Shown here piece after piece: positions 10,690 to 19,458 of a stretch of DNA of 64,000 bases. Both the position numbers and the translations under genes were made by a program. This DNA is from Paenibacillus sp. FSL K6-3182 (GTDB lineage Bacteria; Bacillota; Bacilli; Paenibacillales; Paenibacillaceae): NCBI RefSeq assembly GCF_037976325.1, contig NZ_CP150265.1, positions 6,947,501 to 7,011,500 of the forward strand, in the 5' to 3' direction. Numbering within the stretch: position 1 is the stretch's first letter; the number at the start of each line of letters is the position of its first letter. The notes beneath the pieces are model-generated. The model was not told the origin of the DNA. It searched no databases and saw only the letters and a program-made list of their open reading frames with translations.

Positions 10690-12615
10690 CTAATTAAAAC
10701 GAATCGATTGCACTGCGTCGTTGATGATTTTGAGGTTGCTGTCTGAAGCACGCACATCGTAATAGTTTAAGCTAAATACTATCGTTCCTTGTGCAGAGTC
10801 AAAAATATAAAACTCTTCTGTATACGGAATATCATCTTGTGGCTTGGATGTATGGATAACGACATGCTGTGCCGTTTTTCCATTAATCGTAACCGTATTG
10901 GATTGCTTCGTCGTACTTCCCTGCGCGCTGCCTTCAGTTGAGTTCACATATTGCAAAAGCGAATTTACAACGGTAGCCGCTGGTGTATCCGACTCAAAAA
11001 TATTTAAGCTGCCTGCACTGAACGTATACAAAACATCATCTTCGTTAAAGTTTTTCTGAATACCATACCAGTAGGTTGGGAGTTCAATAGAATAACCATA
11101 AGTAGAGCTGCGTTTTGTTGTTTTTGTGCTGCGATCAGCCAAATCATAACTTTCCTCTACATTGCCAAATGTTTTCTCAATTAAAGCAGTATCAATATCG
11201 ACCGAAGCCAAAACTTGGTTGTACGTAAGCTTGCTCTTCGCGCTATTAGCGGTAGGATACATATAAACTAATGAATAACGGTAATTTCCTGAAAATAAAG
11301 CAATCTCATTATAGGTAAACCATGCGTCCTCACCTAACGAAAGCTCATAGCTTAGCGTTACCGCCTTGCCATCAATCAAAGTTACTGGTGTTGTAACGAA
11401 GTTGCGAACGCTGGAATTAATAAAATCCTCACGAATTCTCGCTTCCCTCTTTTGTGCCCAATTGTCCATCGTAACGCCTGCTGTTAATGAAGTGAGAGAA
11501 AAGAAGAAAAGTTCCTTATCGTTTTGGAACGATGGTGTCGTGCTCTCATAATCTTTGTTCCAATCCGTTGGAAGCTTAACCGTTAGCCCATAATCCTCGT
11601 CTTTGAAGGTGATTACGCCATCTTTTACCTTCGTAACATCCTTAAGCGATTTATCTGCTGTATTAAAGGAAGGAGTAAAGCTATTTAAGAATGTATCATA
11701 GCTAGTCAAAACGGACTTATTCGCACCCTTAGCGCCTACAATAACAATGTAATACTTATCGCCTTTTTGAATACCGCGATACTCGTAGTTCATTTTTGTT
11801 TGTTTAGCGTAGCTTATCACCTTCTCGAAGGTTAAACCGCCTACTGTAATCGTGCGTTTGTCTACTGTAATCTCATCTTGATCATAATAGGAAATCATAA
11901 GCTCTCTCTGCTCTTCGACAGACAGCTTGTCATCGCCTACACGTTCCGTAATCACATTCACTTGCGCAGCAACCTTGGAATCATCGGCAGTATCTGCCCA
12001 AGTAATAAATTCGCCGTTATCGCTTTGATCCACTTGAATCAAGCCTGCTGGATAATTTAATGACCAGCCATGGTAGCTGTCACCAATTTTTGTTTTACCA
12101 AATTCGGAATCAATAGATGTGCCGCCAGTACCAGACGATTGTGCACGTACACCAATAATTATGGTTTCTTTAGTTGCATTGTCAGCTGTAATTTTTGCGC
12201 CAAAAGCTTCTACAATAACGCGCAGCGGCACCATTGTTGAGCCTTTAACTGCAACTGGAGCAACTGCTACTGCTTTGGCTGCACCGTTCACTTTTACTGT
12301 TTTGCTGCCAAAAGTTAAAACAATCTTGCGGTCATTGTAAGTAAGTGTGATCACATTGCCGTTTTCCAATTTAAGTCCTGCACCAAAAGCATTTGTAATG
12401 ACTTTTAGCGGAACCATCGTTGTTCCGTTGCTTACAAAAGGAGCCTCTACCGTAGTAGCTTTCCCATTAATTTTGACCGTTTTGCTGCCCGCCTTCAAGC
12501 GTACTTCAACCTTATTGTCTGCCTCTGCTGCGAATGCAGCTACCGGCAGCATCGCTAAAACAAGCAAAACCGGCAAAAGCATGGTTAACATTCTTTTAAA
12601 CATATTTAATCTCAT
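10690..12615 (-). CDS. Secreted protein with copper-amine-oxidase-like stalk domain and three PsbP-like repeats
   Basis: The 641-residue protein starts with a Sec signal peptide (about 1-29, ending AAFA). Two stalk repeats (about 35-155) follow, each with the hallmark TMVPL(K/R)VI...FGA. Three related segments come next, each opening with a short aromatic-rich strand: YHGWSLNYP (about 175), DYGLTVKLP (about 345) and TYGYSIELP (about 510). Their layout resembles PsbP/Mog1-like folds. No catalytic residues are evident. The ATG has AAGGGGAT eight bases upstream. It lies 56 bp behind an HtrA-like protease gene with no terminator between, so the two are probably co-transcribed. A cell-surface role is inferred; substrate or partner is unknown. 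Confidence 0.78.
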   Translation of the reverse strand: MRLNMFKRMLTMLLPVLLVLAMLPVAAFAAEADNKVEVRLKAGSKTVKINGKATTVEAPFVSNGTTMVPLKVITNAFGAGLKLENGNVITLTYNDRKIVLTFGSKTVKVNGAAKAVAVAPVAVKGSTMVPLRVIVEAFGAKITADNATKETIIIGVRAQSSGTGGTSIDSEFGKTKIGDSYHGWSLNYPAGLIQVDQSDNGEFITWADTADDSKVAAQVNVITERVGDDKLSVEEQRELMISYYDQDEITVDKRTITVGGLTFEKVISYAKQTKMNYEYRGIQKGDKYYIVIVGAKGANKSVLTSYDTFLNSFTPSFNTADKSLKDVTKVKDGVITFKDEDYGLTVKLPTDWNKDYESTTPSFQNDKELFFFSLTSLTAGVTMDNWAQKREARIREDFINSSVRNFVTTPVTLIDGKAVTLSYELSLGEDAWFTYNEIALFSGNYRYSLVYMYPTANSAKSKLTYNQVLASVDIDTALIEKTFGNVEESYDLADRSTKTTKRSSTYGYSIELPTYWYGIQKNFNEDDVLYTFSAGSLNIFESDTPAATVVNSLLQYVNSTEGSAQGSTTKQSNTVTINGKTAQHVVIHTSKPQDDIPYTEEFYIFDSAQGTIVFSLNYYDVRASDSNLKIINDAVQSIRFN

Positions 12616-12671
12616 AATCTATATCCCCTTATAATTAAATGATAACTTTGATCTTAATTTAACTCTGCCGC

Positions 12672-13787
12672 CTAACCTTCTACTAATGTCAGCTTGCGGG
12701 TAACAAGGTCACCGTCGATCTGCAGCATTACCTCCACTTGTTGACCCGGCAAATAACTTTTTAGCAGCTCATTAAGCTCCACCTTTGCGGATACTTGCTT
12801 GCCTGCAACTTTATAAAGCAAATCGCCAGGTTGGATACCTGCTTTTTTTGCGGCTGCCGATGTCACCGATTTGACTGTTAACGGGTCGGAGGTCGGGATT
12901 CCGATGAGCGCAGACCAGCTTTCCTCAAGTCCAAGGCCAAGCGAGGCGCGTTTCACATGTCCGTATTTGAAAAAATGACTCGTTACGTACTGCACGGTAT
13001 CCGCAGGAATAGAGAATCCGAGATTATCGACTCCTACCTCTACAAATTTTAAAGAATTAATGCCGATGACCTCGCCTTTCATGTTAACAAGCGGCCCACC
13101 GCTGTTGCCTGGATTTATCGATGCATCCGTTTGGAGCAGGTTGTATGCCGAAGAAACACTCCGATTCATGCCGCTCAGGATACCGCTTGTTGCTGTATTG
13201 CGAAGGGAGAACGATACGGGTGTGCCGATGGCTACTACCGTCTCGCCTACTTGAACCTTAAGCGGTGACGGGGCAAGCTTCGCGATTGGGAGCTTCGATG
13301 CCTTAATCTTAACTAATGCAAGATCACTCGCCTCATCGTGATGCGTGCGTTCTGCATCGTATTTCTTGCCGTCTGCTGTAACGACAACCAGATTGGTCAT
13401 ATCCTCAACAACATGCGCATTCGTCACGATCCAGCCATCTGTACGAATAATAACGCCGGTTCCATGCGCCAATGCATACCTTGGATCGGCTGAGCCGATA
13501 TCCTTCGGCTTACCGATAATCGCGACGACGGAAGGCGATACCTTCTTTACAACCGATGGGATATCGACTGGCGTATACGCATACGTGTTTGTCTTGGAAT
13601 CAAACGTACCTGTTCCGCCTAGCGCGCTTGTTAATGAGCTTGCTTTGACATAAACCTCGCCATTAATTTTCGCAGCATTCAGCGTATGTGTAGCTGTGTT
13701 GCCTGCACCAGCACCCCATACCGTTCCTGCTGCAACAATCGCTCCTAATACAATGAAGCTGCAGACACGTAGCAAGCTGCTTTTCAT
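12672..13787 (-). CDS. HtrA/DegP-like trypsin-type serine protease with PDZ domain
   Basis: The 371-residue protein is a family S1C protease for extracytoplasmic quality control. The catalytic triad is intact: H125 (TNAHVV), D155 (EASDLALV) and S229 (GNSGGPL). A PDZ domain covers about 280-365 (AAAKKAGIQPGDLLYKV). The N-terminus has a hydrophobic signal or anchor (about 8-26) and then a short stretch (about 40-72, GEVYVKASSLTSALGG) resembling half of a stalk domain, the module found in the next gene. The ATG has TAGGAGAG eight bases upstream. An extended -10 promoter and a long leader hairpin precede it. The shared module suggests the protease and the stalk protein act together (inference). 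Confidence 0.9.
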   Translation of the reverse strand: MKSSLLRVCSFIVLGAIVAAGTVWGAGAGNTATHTLNAAKINGEVYVKASSLTSALGGTGTFDSKTNTYAYTPVDIPSVVKKVSPSVVAIIGKPKDIGSADPRYALAHGTGVIIRTDGWIVTNAHVVEDMTNLVVVTADGKKYDAERTHHDEASDLALVKIKASKLPIAKLAPSPLKVQVGETVVAIGTPVSFSLRNTATSGILSGMNRSVSSAYNLLQTDASINPGNSGGPLVNMKGEVIGINSLKFVEVGVDNLGFSIPADTVQYVTSHFFKYGHVKRASLGLGLEESWSALIGIPTSDPLTVKSVTSAAAKKAGIQPGDLLYKVAGKQVSAKVELNELLKSYLPGQQVEVMLQIDGDLVTRKLTLVEG

Positions 13788-13808
13788 GAAGCCACTCTCC
13801 TAGTTTTT

Positions 13809-13854
13809 TTTCATGCATACCAATCTCTTAATGAAGAAACTATGATGCATGAAA
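13809..13854 (-). promoter_or_regulatory. 5' leader hairpin of the HtrA-like gene
   Basis: The arms TTTCATGCAT and ATGCATGAAA are perfect inverted repeats. The 26 bases between them can pair further (AGTTTCTT with AAGAGATT) around a CATT loop. No T-tract follows on the minus strand, so it is not a terminator. It would start about 11 nt from the predicted mRNA 5' end and finish close to the ribosome site. Confidence 0.55.
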
Positions 13855-13871
13855 TAGTAGTAATCCGTTGT

Positions 13872-13900
13872 AATATAGCATAATTTCCCATATACAACAA
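13872..13900 (-). promoter_or_regulatory. Promoter of the HtrA-like gene
   Basis: The minus strand has TTGTTG (13895-13900), 17 bp, and TATATT (13872-13877), with an extended TGC just before the -10 box. Confidence 0.5.
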
Positions 13901-14011
13901 TGAAAATCGATAGAATTGTTCTCCCAAAAAAATACTAAATATTAATCTCGTTTCCTCGTACTGCGCTTGTTTTGTTTAGTTATTATGCGATTTTGTCAAA
14001 TATGATTTCGG

Positions 14012-14042
14012 TTATGTGTTCTGAGAATAGAAGTGTTATACT
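14012..14042 (+). promoter_or_regulatory. Candidate promoter of the isomerase-like gene
   Basis: TATACT at 14037-14042 is a good -10 box. The -35 region (TTATGT/ATGTGT, 14012-14019) is poor, so an activator may be needed. The predicted start is near 14049. Confidence 0.42.
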
Positions 14043-14060
14043 AGACGGGACTACTAAATC

Positions 14061-14078
14061 AATCCATATCGATGGATT
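14061..14078 (+). promoter_or_regulatory. Perfect 18-bp inverted repeat in the leader of the isomerase-like gene
   Basis: AATCCAT and ATGGATT flank ATCG. The repeat sits between the predicted transcription start and the GGGAGGT ribosome site (14080-14086), a place where a bound repressor or an RNA hairpin would block expression. Confidence 0.45.
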
Positions 14079-14096
14079 CGGGAGGTAAATGAACAA

Positions 14097-15065
14097 ATGA
14101 AATTAGGAGTATTTAGCGTACTTTTTGCACAAAAGCCGTTCGAGGAAGCACTTGACTACATCGCATCCAAAGGACTTGATGCCATTGAAATCGGAACTGG
14201 CGGATACCCTGGAAACGCACACTGCGACCTTGATGGTTTGCTTGCGGATGAAGGAAAACTGAAAGCGTTTAAACATGCGGTAGAATCACGTGGTTTGATG
14301 ATCAGCGCACTTAGCTGCCACGGCAACCCATTGCACCCTCAGAAAGCCATTTCGTCAGAGCATGATGAAGTTATTCGTAAAACGATTGAACTTGCTAACC
14401 GTCTTGAAGTTTCCGTTGTAAATACTTTCTCTGGCTGCCCTGGCGATCACGAGGATGCAAAATATCCGAACTGGCCGGTTGCTCCTTGGCCAAACGATTT
14501 CCAAGAAATTTTGAACTGGCAATGGGAAGCAAAAGTTATTCCATATTGGTCTGAGATCGGCAAGCTTGCTACAGCTAGCGGTGTGAAGATGGGCCTTGAG
14601 CTGCATGGCGGCTTCTCCGTTCACAGCCCGGCTACTATGCTTCGCCTTCGCGAAGCGGCTGGCAATGCAATCGGCGCCAACCTAGATCCAAGCCACATGT
14701 GGTGGCAAGGAATTGACCCTGTTCAAGCGGTACATATCCTTGGACGCGCTGGAGCTATCCATCACTTCCATGCTAAGGATACGACAATCGATCCGATTAA
14801 CGTAAATCACCACGGCGTAACGGACATGCAATCGTATGCCCTTATGCTTGACCGTGCTTGGCAGTTCCGTACAGTTGGTTATGGCCATGACCTCAAAACA
14901 TGGGCAGACATCCTTAGCGCGCTTCGTCTAGTCGGCTACGACTATGTTGTGAGCATCGAGCATGAAGACGGCTTAATGTCCGTTGATGAAGGCTTCACAA
15001 AAGCAGTTCAAAATCTTCAACAAATTCTTATCCGCGAGCCGCTTGGCGAGATGTGGTGGGTTTAA
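14097..15065 (+). CDS. Sugar phosphate isomerase/epimerase-like TIM-barrel protein
   Basis: The 322-residue protein belongs to the xylose-isomerase-like TIM-barrel superfamily. Likely metal ligands are E168 (GLELHGG), D197 and H200 (LDPSH), a histidine of HHFHAKD (about 222-228), and E288 (SIEHED). These positions match the divalent-metal site of sugar epimerases. The ATG at 14097 has GGGAGGT ten bases upstream. The gene is monocistronic, with its own promoter and a strong terminator. Relatives act on inositol, ketose or amino-sugar derivatives, and the true substrate cannot be told from this sequence. It does not sit in a sugar operon, so context gives little help. Confidence 0.82.
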   Translation: MKLGVFSVLFAQKPFEEALDYIASKGLDAIEIGTGGYPGNAHCDLDGLLADEGKLKAFKHAVESRGLMISALSCHGNPLHPQKAISSEHDEVIRKTIELANRLEVSVVNTFSGCPGDHEDAKYPNWPVAPWPNDFQEILNWQWEAKVIPYWSEIGKLATASGVKMGLELHGGFSVHSPATMLRLREAAGNAIGANLDPSHMWWQGIDPVQAVHILGRAGAIHHFHAKDTTIDPINVNHHGVTDMQSYALMLDRAWQFRTVGYGHDLKTWADILSALRLVGYDYVVSIEHEDGLMSVDEGFTKAVQNLQQILIREPLGEMWWV

Positions 15066-15080
15066 TTTCTAGCAACAAAG

Positions 15081-15117
15081 AAAAAGGTCTGCCGGACAAG
15101 TCCGGCAGACCTTTTTT
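15081..15117. terminator. Bidirectional terminator between convergent genes
   Basis: A perfect 16-bp stem (15081-15096 against 15101-15116) with a CAAG loop is flanked by A-run and T-run on both sides. It can serve the isomerase-like gene on plus and the small membrane gene on minus. Confidence 0.92.
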
Positions 15118-15129
15118 CTATGTATGCTG

Positions 15130-15345
15130 TTACGCCATCCAAACCTTTGTGATCATAATGAAATCAATCAACAAAAACAATGCGAGTGAAACGGTTGTAA
15201 AACCGATTGCAAAAATGTTTTTCTTCGGACGAGCGGTCAGTAGTCGAACCAGTCCGATTGCGATCAATACGGTAAAGGCCAACATAAACCAATCGAAAGT
15301 TCCAATTTTACTTGCTGTTTGAGCTGCTGCTTCTGCCAAAAACAT
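15130..15345 (-). CDS. Small two-helix membrane protein, DUF2759-like
   Basis: The 71-residue protein has two hydrophobic helices (about 19-36 and 45-66) separated by a basic loop (TARPKK). Size and pattern resemble the Bacillus DUF2759 family of unknown function; that link is a tentative impression. A longer reading frame starts at 15447. However, the ATG at 15345 has a near-perfect AAAGGAGGT seven bases upstream, so the short form is real. The gene is monocistronic and shares the bidirectional terminator at 15081-15117. Confidence 0.7.
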   Translation of the reverse strand: MFLAEAAAQTASKIGTFDWFMLAFTVLIAIGLVRLLTARPKKNIFAIGFTTVSLALFLLIDFIMITKVWMA

Positions 15346-15594
15346 GAAGGGACCTCCTTTTTTTCGCACGTAACCTATTTTACTATATGTTAGCTTTTTG
15401 TGGCTCAAGGCGCAAGTCCGAATCTTCATTCGTAACAAGTTTGTCACGATTTCCTAAAAAAAATGAATCTTTAGCTTAGAGCCGGCATTCACTAATAAGC
15501 CCTCATCTATAAATTGTCCATCTCTACCAAGATCTATAACAGCATTTTGACGGTGCTGAATGAACCTACGCTCTTGATGAAATAATAAAATAAC

Positions 15595-15631
15595 TAAAAA
15601 AAGAATCGGGAAGTATTTCACTCTTCCCGAT
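15595..15631 (-). terminator. Terminator of the SLH beta-helix gene
   Basis: The minus strand shows ATCGGGAAG, a 9-nt loop, CTTCCCGAT and then TCTTTTTTT. It lies about 10 bp past the stop codon. Confidence 0.88.
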
Positions 15632-15641
15632 CCCTCACGAG

Positions 15642-18600
15642 CTACTTGCTATTCAGCAATGCTAAAATTAAAGTTACCGCTTCTGCCCTTGTTGCCTGAT
15701 CCGCAGGAGCGAATATGCCGCCATCCCTACCTTGAAGAAGTCCCGCTTTGAATGCTGCTGCCACATAAGGTTTTGCCCAATTTGGGATTTGATCAGCATC
15801 TTTAAATGATAGCTCGGCATTGTTCTCTAGAGGCAGCTTCTTCGCACGGACGATCATAGCTGCCACCTCTGTGCGCGTAATCGCTTGAGCCGGACGATAC
15901 GTATTGTCTTCGAACCCGCTTGCTATACCTGCGTTCACGACACTTGCAATATAAGGTCTTGCCCATGCAGGAATCATGTCGATATCTGCAAAATCAGCGT
16001 CGCCTTTTTCTTCTAGATGCAGAGCTCTTGCCAGCATTGCAGCAAACTCTCCGCGCGTTACACTTGCATTTGGACGGAAGGAATTGTCCGTATAGCCATT
16101 AATAAATTTAAGCTTAATCGCTTGCTGAATGGCGTCTGATGCCCAGTGTCCTTCAATGTCCGTTAGTACAATGTCCGTTGTCGGTTTCTCAGGATCTTTT
16201 CCACCTGGATTCACCGGATCAGGATTGGTTGTTCCGCCTCCAGGTGTTCCACCGGGTGATGATGTATCCACGTTCGTTTTCACGATAACACTTGGACCAT
16301 CCTCACTCCACTTGCCGCCTGCGTTGCCCGCTTCAATCTTAAACGTGTAAGACGTATCCGCAGATAGTCCGCTGGCTTGGTAGCTATACACACTGCCTGC
16401 AACGCTCGCCAGTTTGACGCCATCCTTGTAAATGGCATATTCTGTGATGCTTGGCGCATCGACAGCCGGTGTCCAGTTTAAGGTTGCTCCCGTCTGCGTC
16501 ACATTCGAAGCGGTCACTACTGCGTTTTCCCATGCTGGCGCCTCTGGCTCTGGTTGTTTTACGTGAAGAGTCAGTGCTTTTGTCGGCAATGAAACTAATT
16601 CGCCAGTCGAAGAATATTTAATATTGTCGAAAGCAAATGTACGTCCATTTGCAGTATCCCATAAGTAACCGAGTACGATTCTGTCGAAGCTTGCAATCGC
16701 TGTCGTTGTTTTCACCAATTGCCCATCGATATACATCTTTAAATCTGTACCTGATGTGTAATCCCACTTCAGTTCATGCCATCCGACGCTTCGTTTCACC
16801 GGAGTGGCTTCCCATGCGGTTGAAGATCCGCTTGCCCTTACTGAATAATACTCCAGCGACCCATAGGTGCCGCCGTCATACAATAAGCCCATGCCTGCAA
16901 GCAGGCTGCTTCTTGCATTTCCGACATGTGCGACAACCCGCGTCTTCGAGCTTTCGGAGCCGTCATCATAAAGCATCATCGATACGACGCCCTGCTGCTT
17001 GCCGCCAAACACCTTTTGAATGGCGTTACTGCCATTTCCAACAACAAATAGCGCACTTTGATCGCCATGATAAGCGACCTTATCCGAAATGCTGCCCGTC
17101 GTAATACTCGTACCGGTCTCTGGCAGGAAGTCATTCCAGCCGTTCTCGAAGCTTTCCGAGTAGACCAAGTCCTTGTATTCCTGCACCTTAGCAGAAACCT
17201 CAACCTCAGTGACACCTGTTAGATCGCCGCTCACCTCAAGCTTGCCTGTCAACGAGTCTACAACGACATTCTCATTATTCGTTGCATATTCTACTTGATG
17301 ATAATCCGCATATTCAATCGCATTTTGATCCTCTGTCACGCCGTCAATTCTTAGCTGCAGCGTAGTCTTCTCCTCCGATAACTCCGTTCCGTCTGAAGCA
17401 ACAAGGTAGGATACAACCTTTGAAGGCGCATGAACAATGACTCGAGCTTCAGCTTTCACATTCGGATTAATAGTGCTTTTAGCTGTAATGATCGTTTCGC
17501 CCTCAAGCAGCGGGGATACAAAACCTTGCGCATTAATGGCGGCCACTGCAGGATTGCTGCTCGACCATTTGATTCCTTTAAACCATGCGTTGTCTGGACC
17601 AACCGTAGCCGTCATCTTCTCGCCTCTATGCTTTGCATGAAGCTCCAGCACAGGCTTGTCAATGACAATCGTTTGCGGCATTACCTCTGGTGCCTGCTCG
17701 CTTGGCGCATCATTCGAATATTCATGCGCTCCAATATCCACTTTAGCAGCAGATGTGATCGCATTATTAAAGAAGTCTTTTGTTGCAGGAGCCCATACCG
17801 ATGGCGTCAAAGCTGACATATCCTGCCCTGCATCGATTGCCGGTGAGCCTGGCAGCAATTTGTATCCGTTCAATTTCTCTACATCAAATGTGCTTTGGCT
17901 AGCATTAATGATATCTTTTGGCTCTTCACCCGCTCTTGCGAATTGCGGACTTGCAAACAAGTTTTGATCCAATGATAATCCAGTCAGCTTCAAATCCTTG
18001 TACTCGCTGCCCGGATAAAAAATATTATTTTTCACTTCGCCGCCAGCAAAGCGGTCTTGTCCAATCGATGTATTAGCATTGGAGTAAAAGATATTATTAT
18101 ACATTCTTAAGTATTTTCCAGGATCGCTGATCAGCTTCGTCTGCACCTGCGCATCCGTAAAGAAAGTATTGTTATGAATTAATGGAGCATCTCCAAGTGT
18201 AGTAGGAAGATAATGGAATATATATCGACCATCTCCATCATTTACACTAATATTATAGCGAACTAGAGAGTTTGTTGAGCCGCTCATAAATAATATGAAT
18301 CCACCACGGTTGCTGTGGCTGTAGTTATATTGATAGAGAGTTCCTTCGCAAAACATATCTACGTCAAAGGCCTGCCCATCATTGTAGCCATAAATACCGC
18401 CATACACTTCATTGTATTGAATGACCATATCCTTAACGCCAATGACCCATAGGCCGGCATAATTGACGTTGCCTACATTTTTCGCCGAATGCCTGACGAC
18501 CGTATTGTATTCCATTCTGCCGTTGCTGCCCACGTTGCTCATAACGAAGCCGTCACCCTGCACATCGGCAACATAGTTATTATTGAACACTACATTTCGC

Positions 18601-19427
18601 AGAACTCTCGGGAAATTGGCTTTCGTATCGCCTTCTCGGTAAAGACCCGCATTTCGAATGCCTTCGATATCGACCCGCTCCACCGTATTTCCTTCAACGA
18701 GCACGTCCTCAATATTGCCAAGAATCAGAATGCCGCCGCTGCCTACCTTCCAGCCCGTAGGGTTGCCATCGACATCGTGGATATAGTTGTTCTTAACTAC
18801 GATTCCTTGGTGCGGGTTAGCTTCCCATTCCGTTACATTGGTTGAAGCTGTTCTAATGTTAATGCCTGCCCGCTGCGAGACAACGTCAGGGTTTTTATTC
18901 GTTAATTCAAAGTTGTGAAACTGCAGGTAGCTGCCGTCCACAACGTCGATCGTAGCGGATAATGTTTTATCCTTCACGCCAGTATAATTTTGAATAATAG
19001 CTGATTTCTCAGTCGTTGTTGTTCCATTGCCGTTAATGATTGGTCTTACAGAAGGATCATCACTGCCATATTTATCGAAGATGATCGGTGCTTCTTTGGT
19101 GCCTGATATTCCTCTTAGCTTCAATGAGCCATTCCATACATCGCCAGCCTTGAATAAAATGCGATCGCCAGGCTTCCAGCCTACGCTATTAACCTTCTCT
19201 AGCGATGCCCAAGCTTTATCTTCCGATTTGCCATCATTATCGTCATTGCCCTCATTGCTGACATAATATGTCGAGCCTGTTACCGACTGCTCTGCTATAG
19301 CAAGCGGCTGCGAGTCCTCCAGCGGTACGCCCGTTTCCTGTGCTGAAACAGCGGGAATCGCTATTGTCGTTAAGAGTGCGACTAATAGAACCATGGATAC
19401 AAGCTTTTGCTGCATATAATGCTTCAA
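15642..19427 (-). CDS. SLH-anchored right-handed beta-helix surface protein, candidate polysaccharide-active enzyme
   Basis: The protein has about 1261 residues. The order (numbered from the ATG at 19436) is: signal peptide 1-32; right-handed parallel beta-helix about 56-575 (repeated VEGNTVERV, NNNYVADVQGDGF, MYNNIFY); Big_2-like Ig domain about 588-670; second Ig-like region about 672-755; concanavalin-like jelly roll about 757-945; fibronectin III about 967-1055; Gly/Pro/Thr linker; three SLH domains 1090-1260. The SLH modules bind pyruvylated wall polymer. Beta-helix proteins of this make-up are often lyases or glycosidases, but I cannot place it in a CAZy family. AGGAGG directly touches the ATG at 19436 and is nine bases from TTG at 19427, so TTG is taken as the start. 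It lies 31 bp behind the foldase-like gene. Confidence 0.85.
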   Translation of the reverse strand: MKHYMQQKLVSMVLLVALLTTIAIPAVSAQETGVPLEDSQPLAIAEQSVTGSTYYVSNEGNDDNDGKSEDKAWASLEKVNSVGWKPGDRILFKAGDVWNGSLKLRGISGTKEAPIIFDKYGSDDPSVRPIINGNGTTTTEKSAIIQNYTGVKDKTLSATIDVVDGSYLQFHNFELTNKNPDVVSQRAGINIRTASTNVTEWEANPHQGIVVKNNYIHDVDGNPTGWKVGSGGILILGNIEDVLVEGNTVERVDIEGIRNAGLYREGDTKANFPRVLRNVVFNNNYVADVQGDGFVMSNVGSNGRMEYNTVVRHSAKNVGNVNYAGLWVIGVKDMVIQYNEVYGGIYGYNDGQAFDVDMFCEGTLYQYNYSHSNRGGFILFMSGSTNSLVRYNISVNDGDGRYIFHYLPTTLGDAPLIHNNTFFTDAQVQTKLISDPGKYLRMYNNIFYSNANTSIGQDRFAGGEVKNNIFYPGSEYKDLKLTGLSLDQNLFASPQFARAGEEPKDIINASQSTFDVEKLNGYKLLPGSPAIDAGQDMSALTPSVWAPATKDFFNNAITSAAKVDIGAHEYSNDAPSEQAPEVMPQTIVIDKPVLELHAKHRGEKMTATVGPDNAWFKGIKWSSSNPAVAAINAQGFVSPLLEGETIITAKSTINPNVKAEARVIVHAPSKVVSYLVASDGTELSEEKTTLQLRIDGVTEDQNAIEYADYHQVEYATNNENVVVDSLTGKLEVSGDLTGVTEVEVSAKVQEYKDLVYSESFENGWNDFLPETGTSITTGSISDKVAYHGDQSALFVVGNGSNAIQKVFGGKQQGVVSMMLYDDGSESSKTRVVAHVGNARSSLLAGMGLLYDGGTYGSLEYYSVRASGSSTAWEATPVKRSVGWHELKWDYTSGTDLKMYIDGQLVKTTTAIASFDRIVLGYLWDTANGRTFAFDNIKYSSTGELVSLPTKALTLHVKQPEPEAPAWENAVVTASNVTQTGATLNWTPAVDAPSITEYAIYKDGVKLASVAGSVYSYQASGLSADTSYTFKIEAGNAGGKWSEDGPSVIVKTNVDTSSPGGTPGGGTTNPDPVNPGGKDPEKPTTDIVLTDIEGHWASDAIQQAIKLKFINGYTDNSFRPNASVTRGEFAAMLARALHLEEKGDADFADIDMIPAWARPYIASVVNAGIASGFEDNTYRPAQAITRTEVAAMIVRAKKLPLENNAELSFKDADQIPNWAKPYVAAAFKAGLLQGRDGGIFAPADQATRAEAVTLILALLNSK

Positions 19428-19458
19428 AAAAATCATCCTCCTATTATTTTTGATAGAC

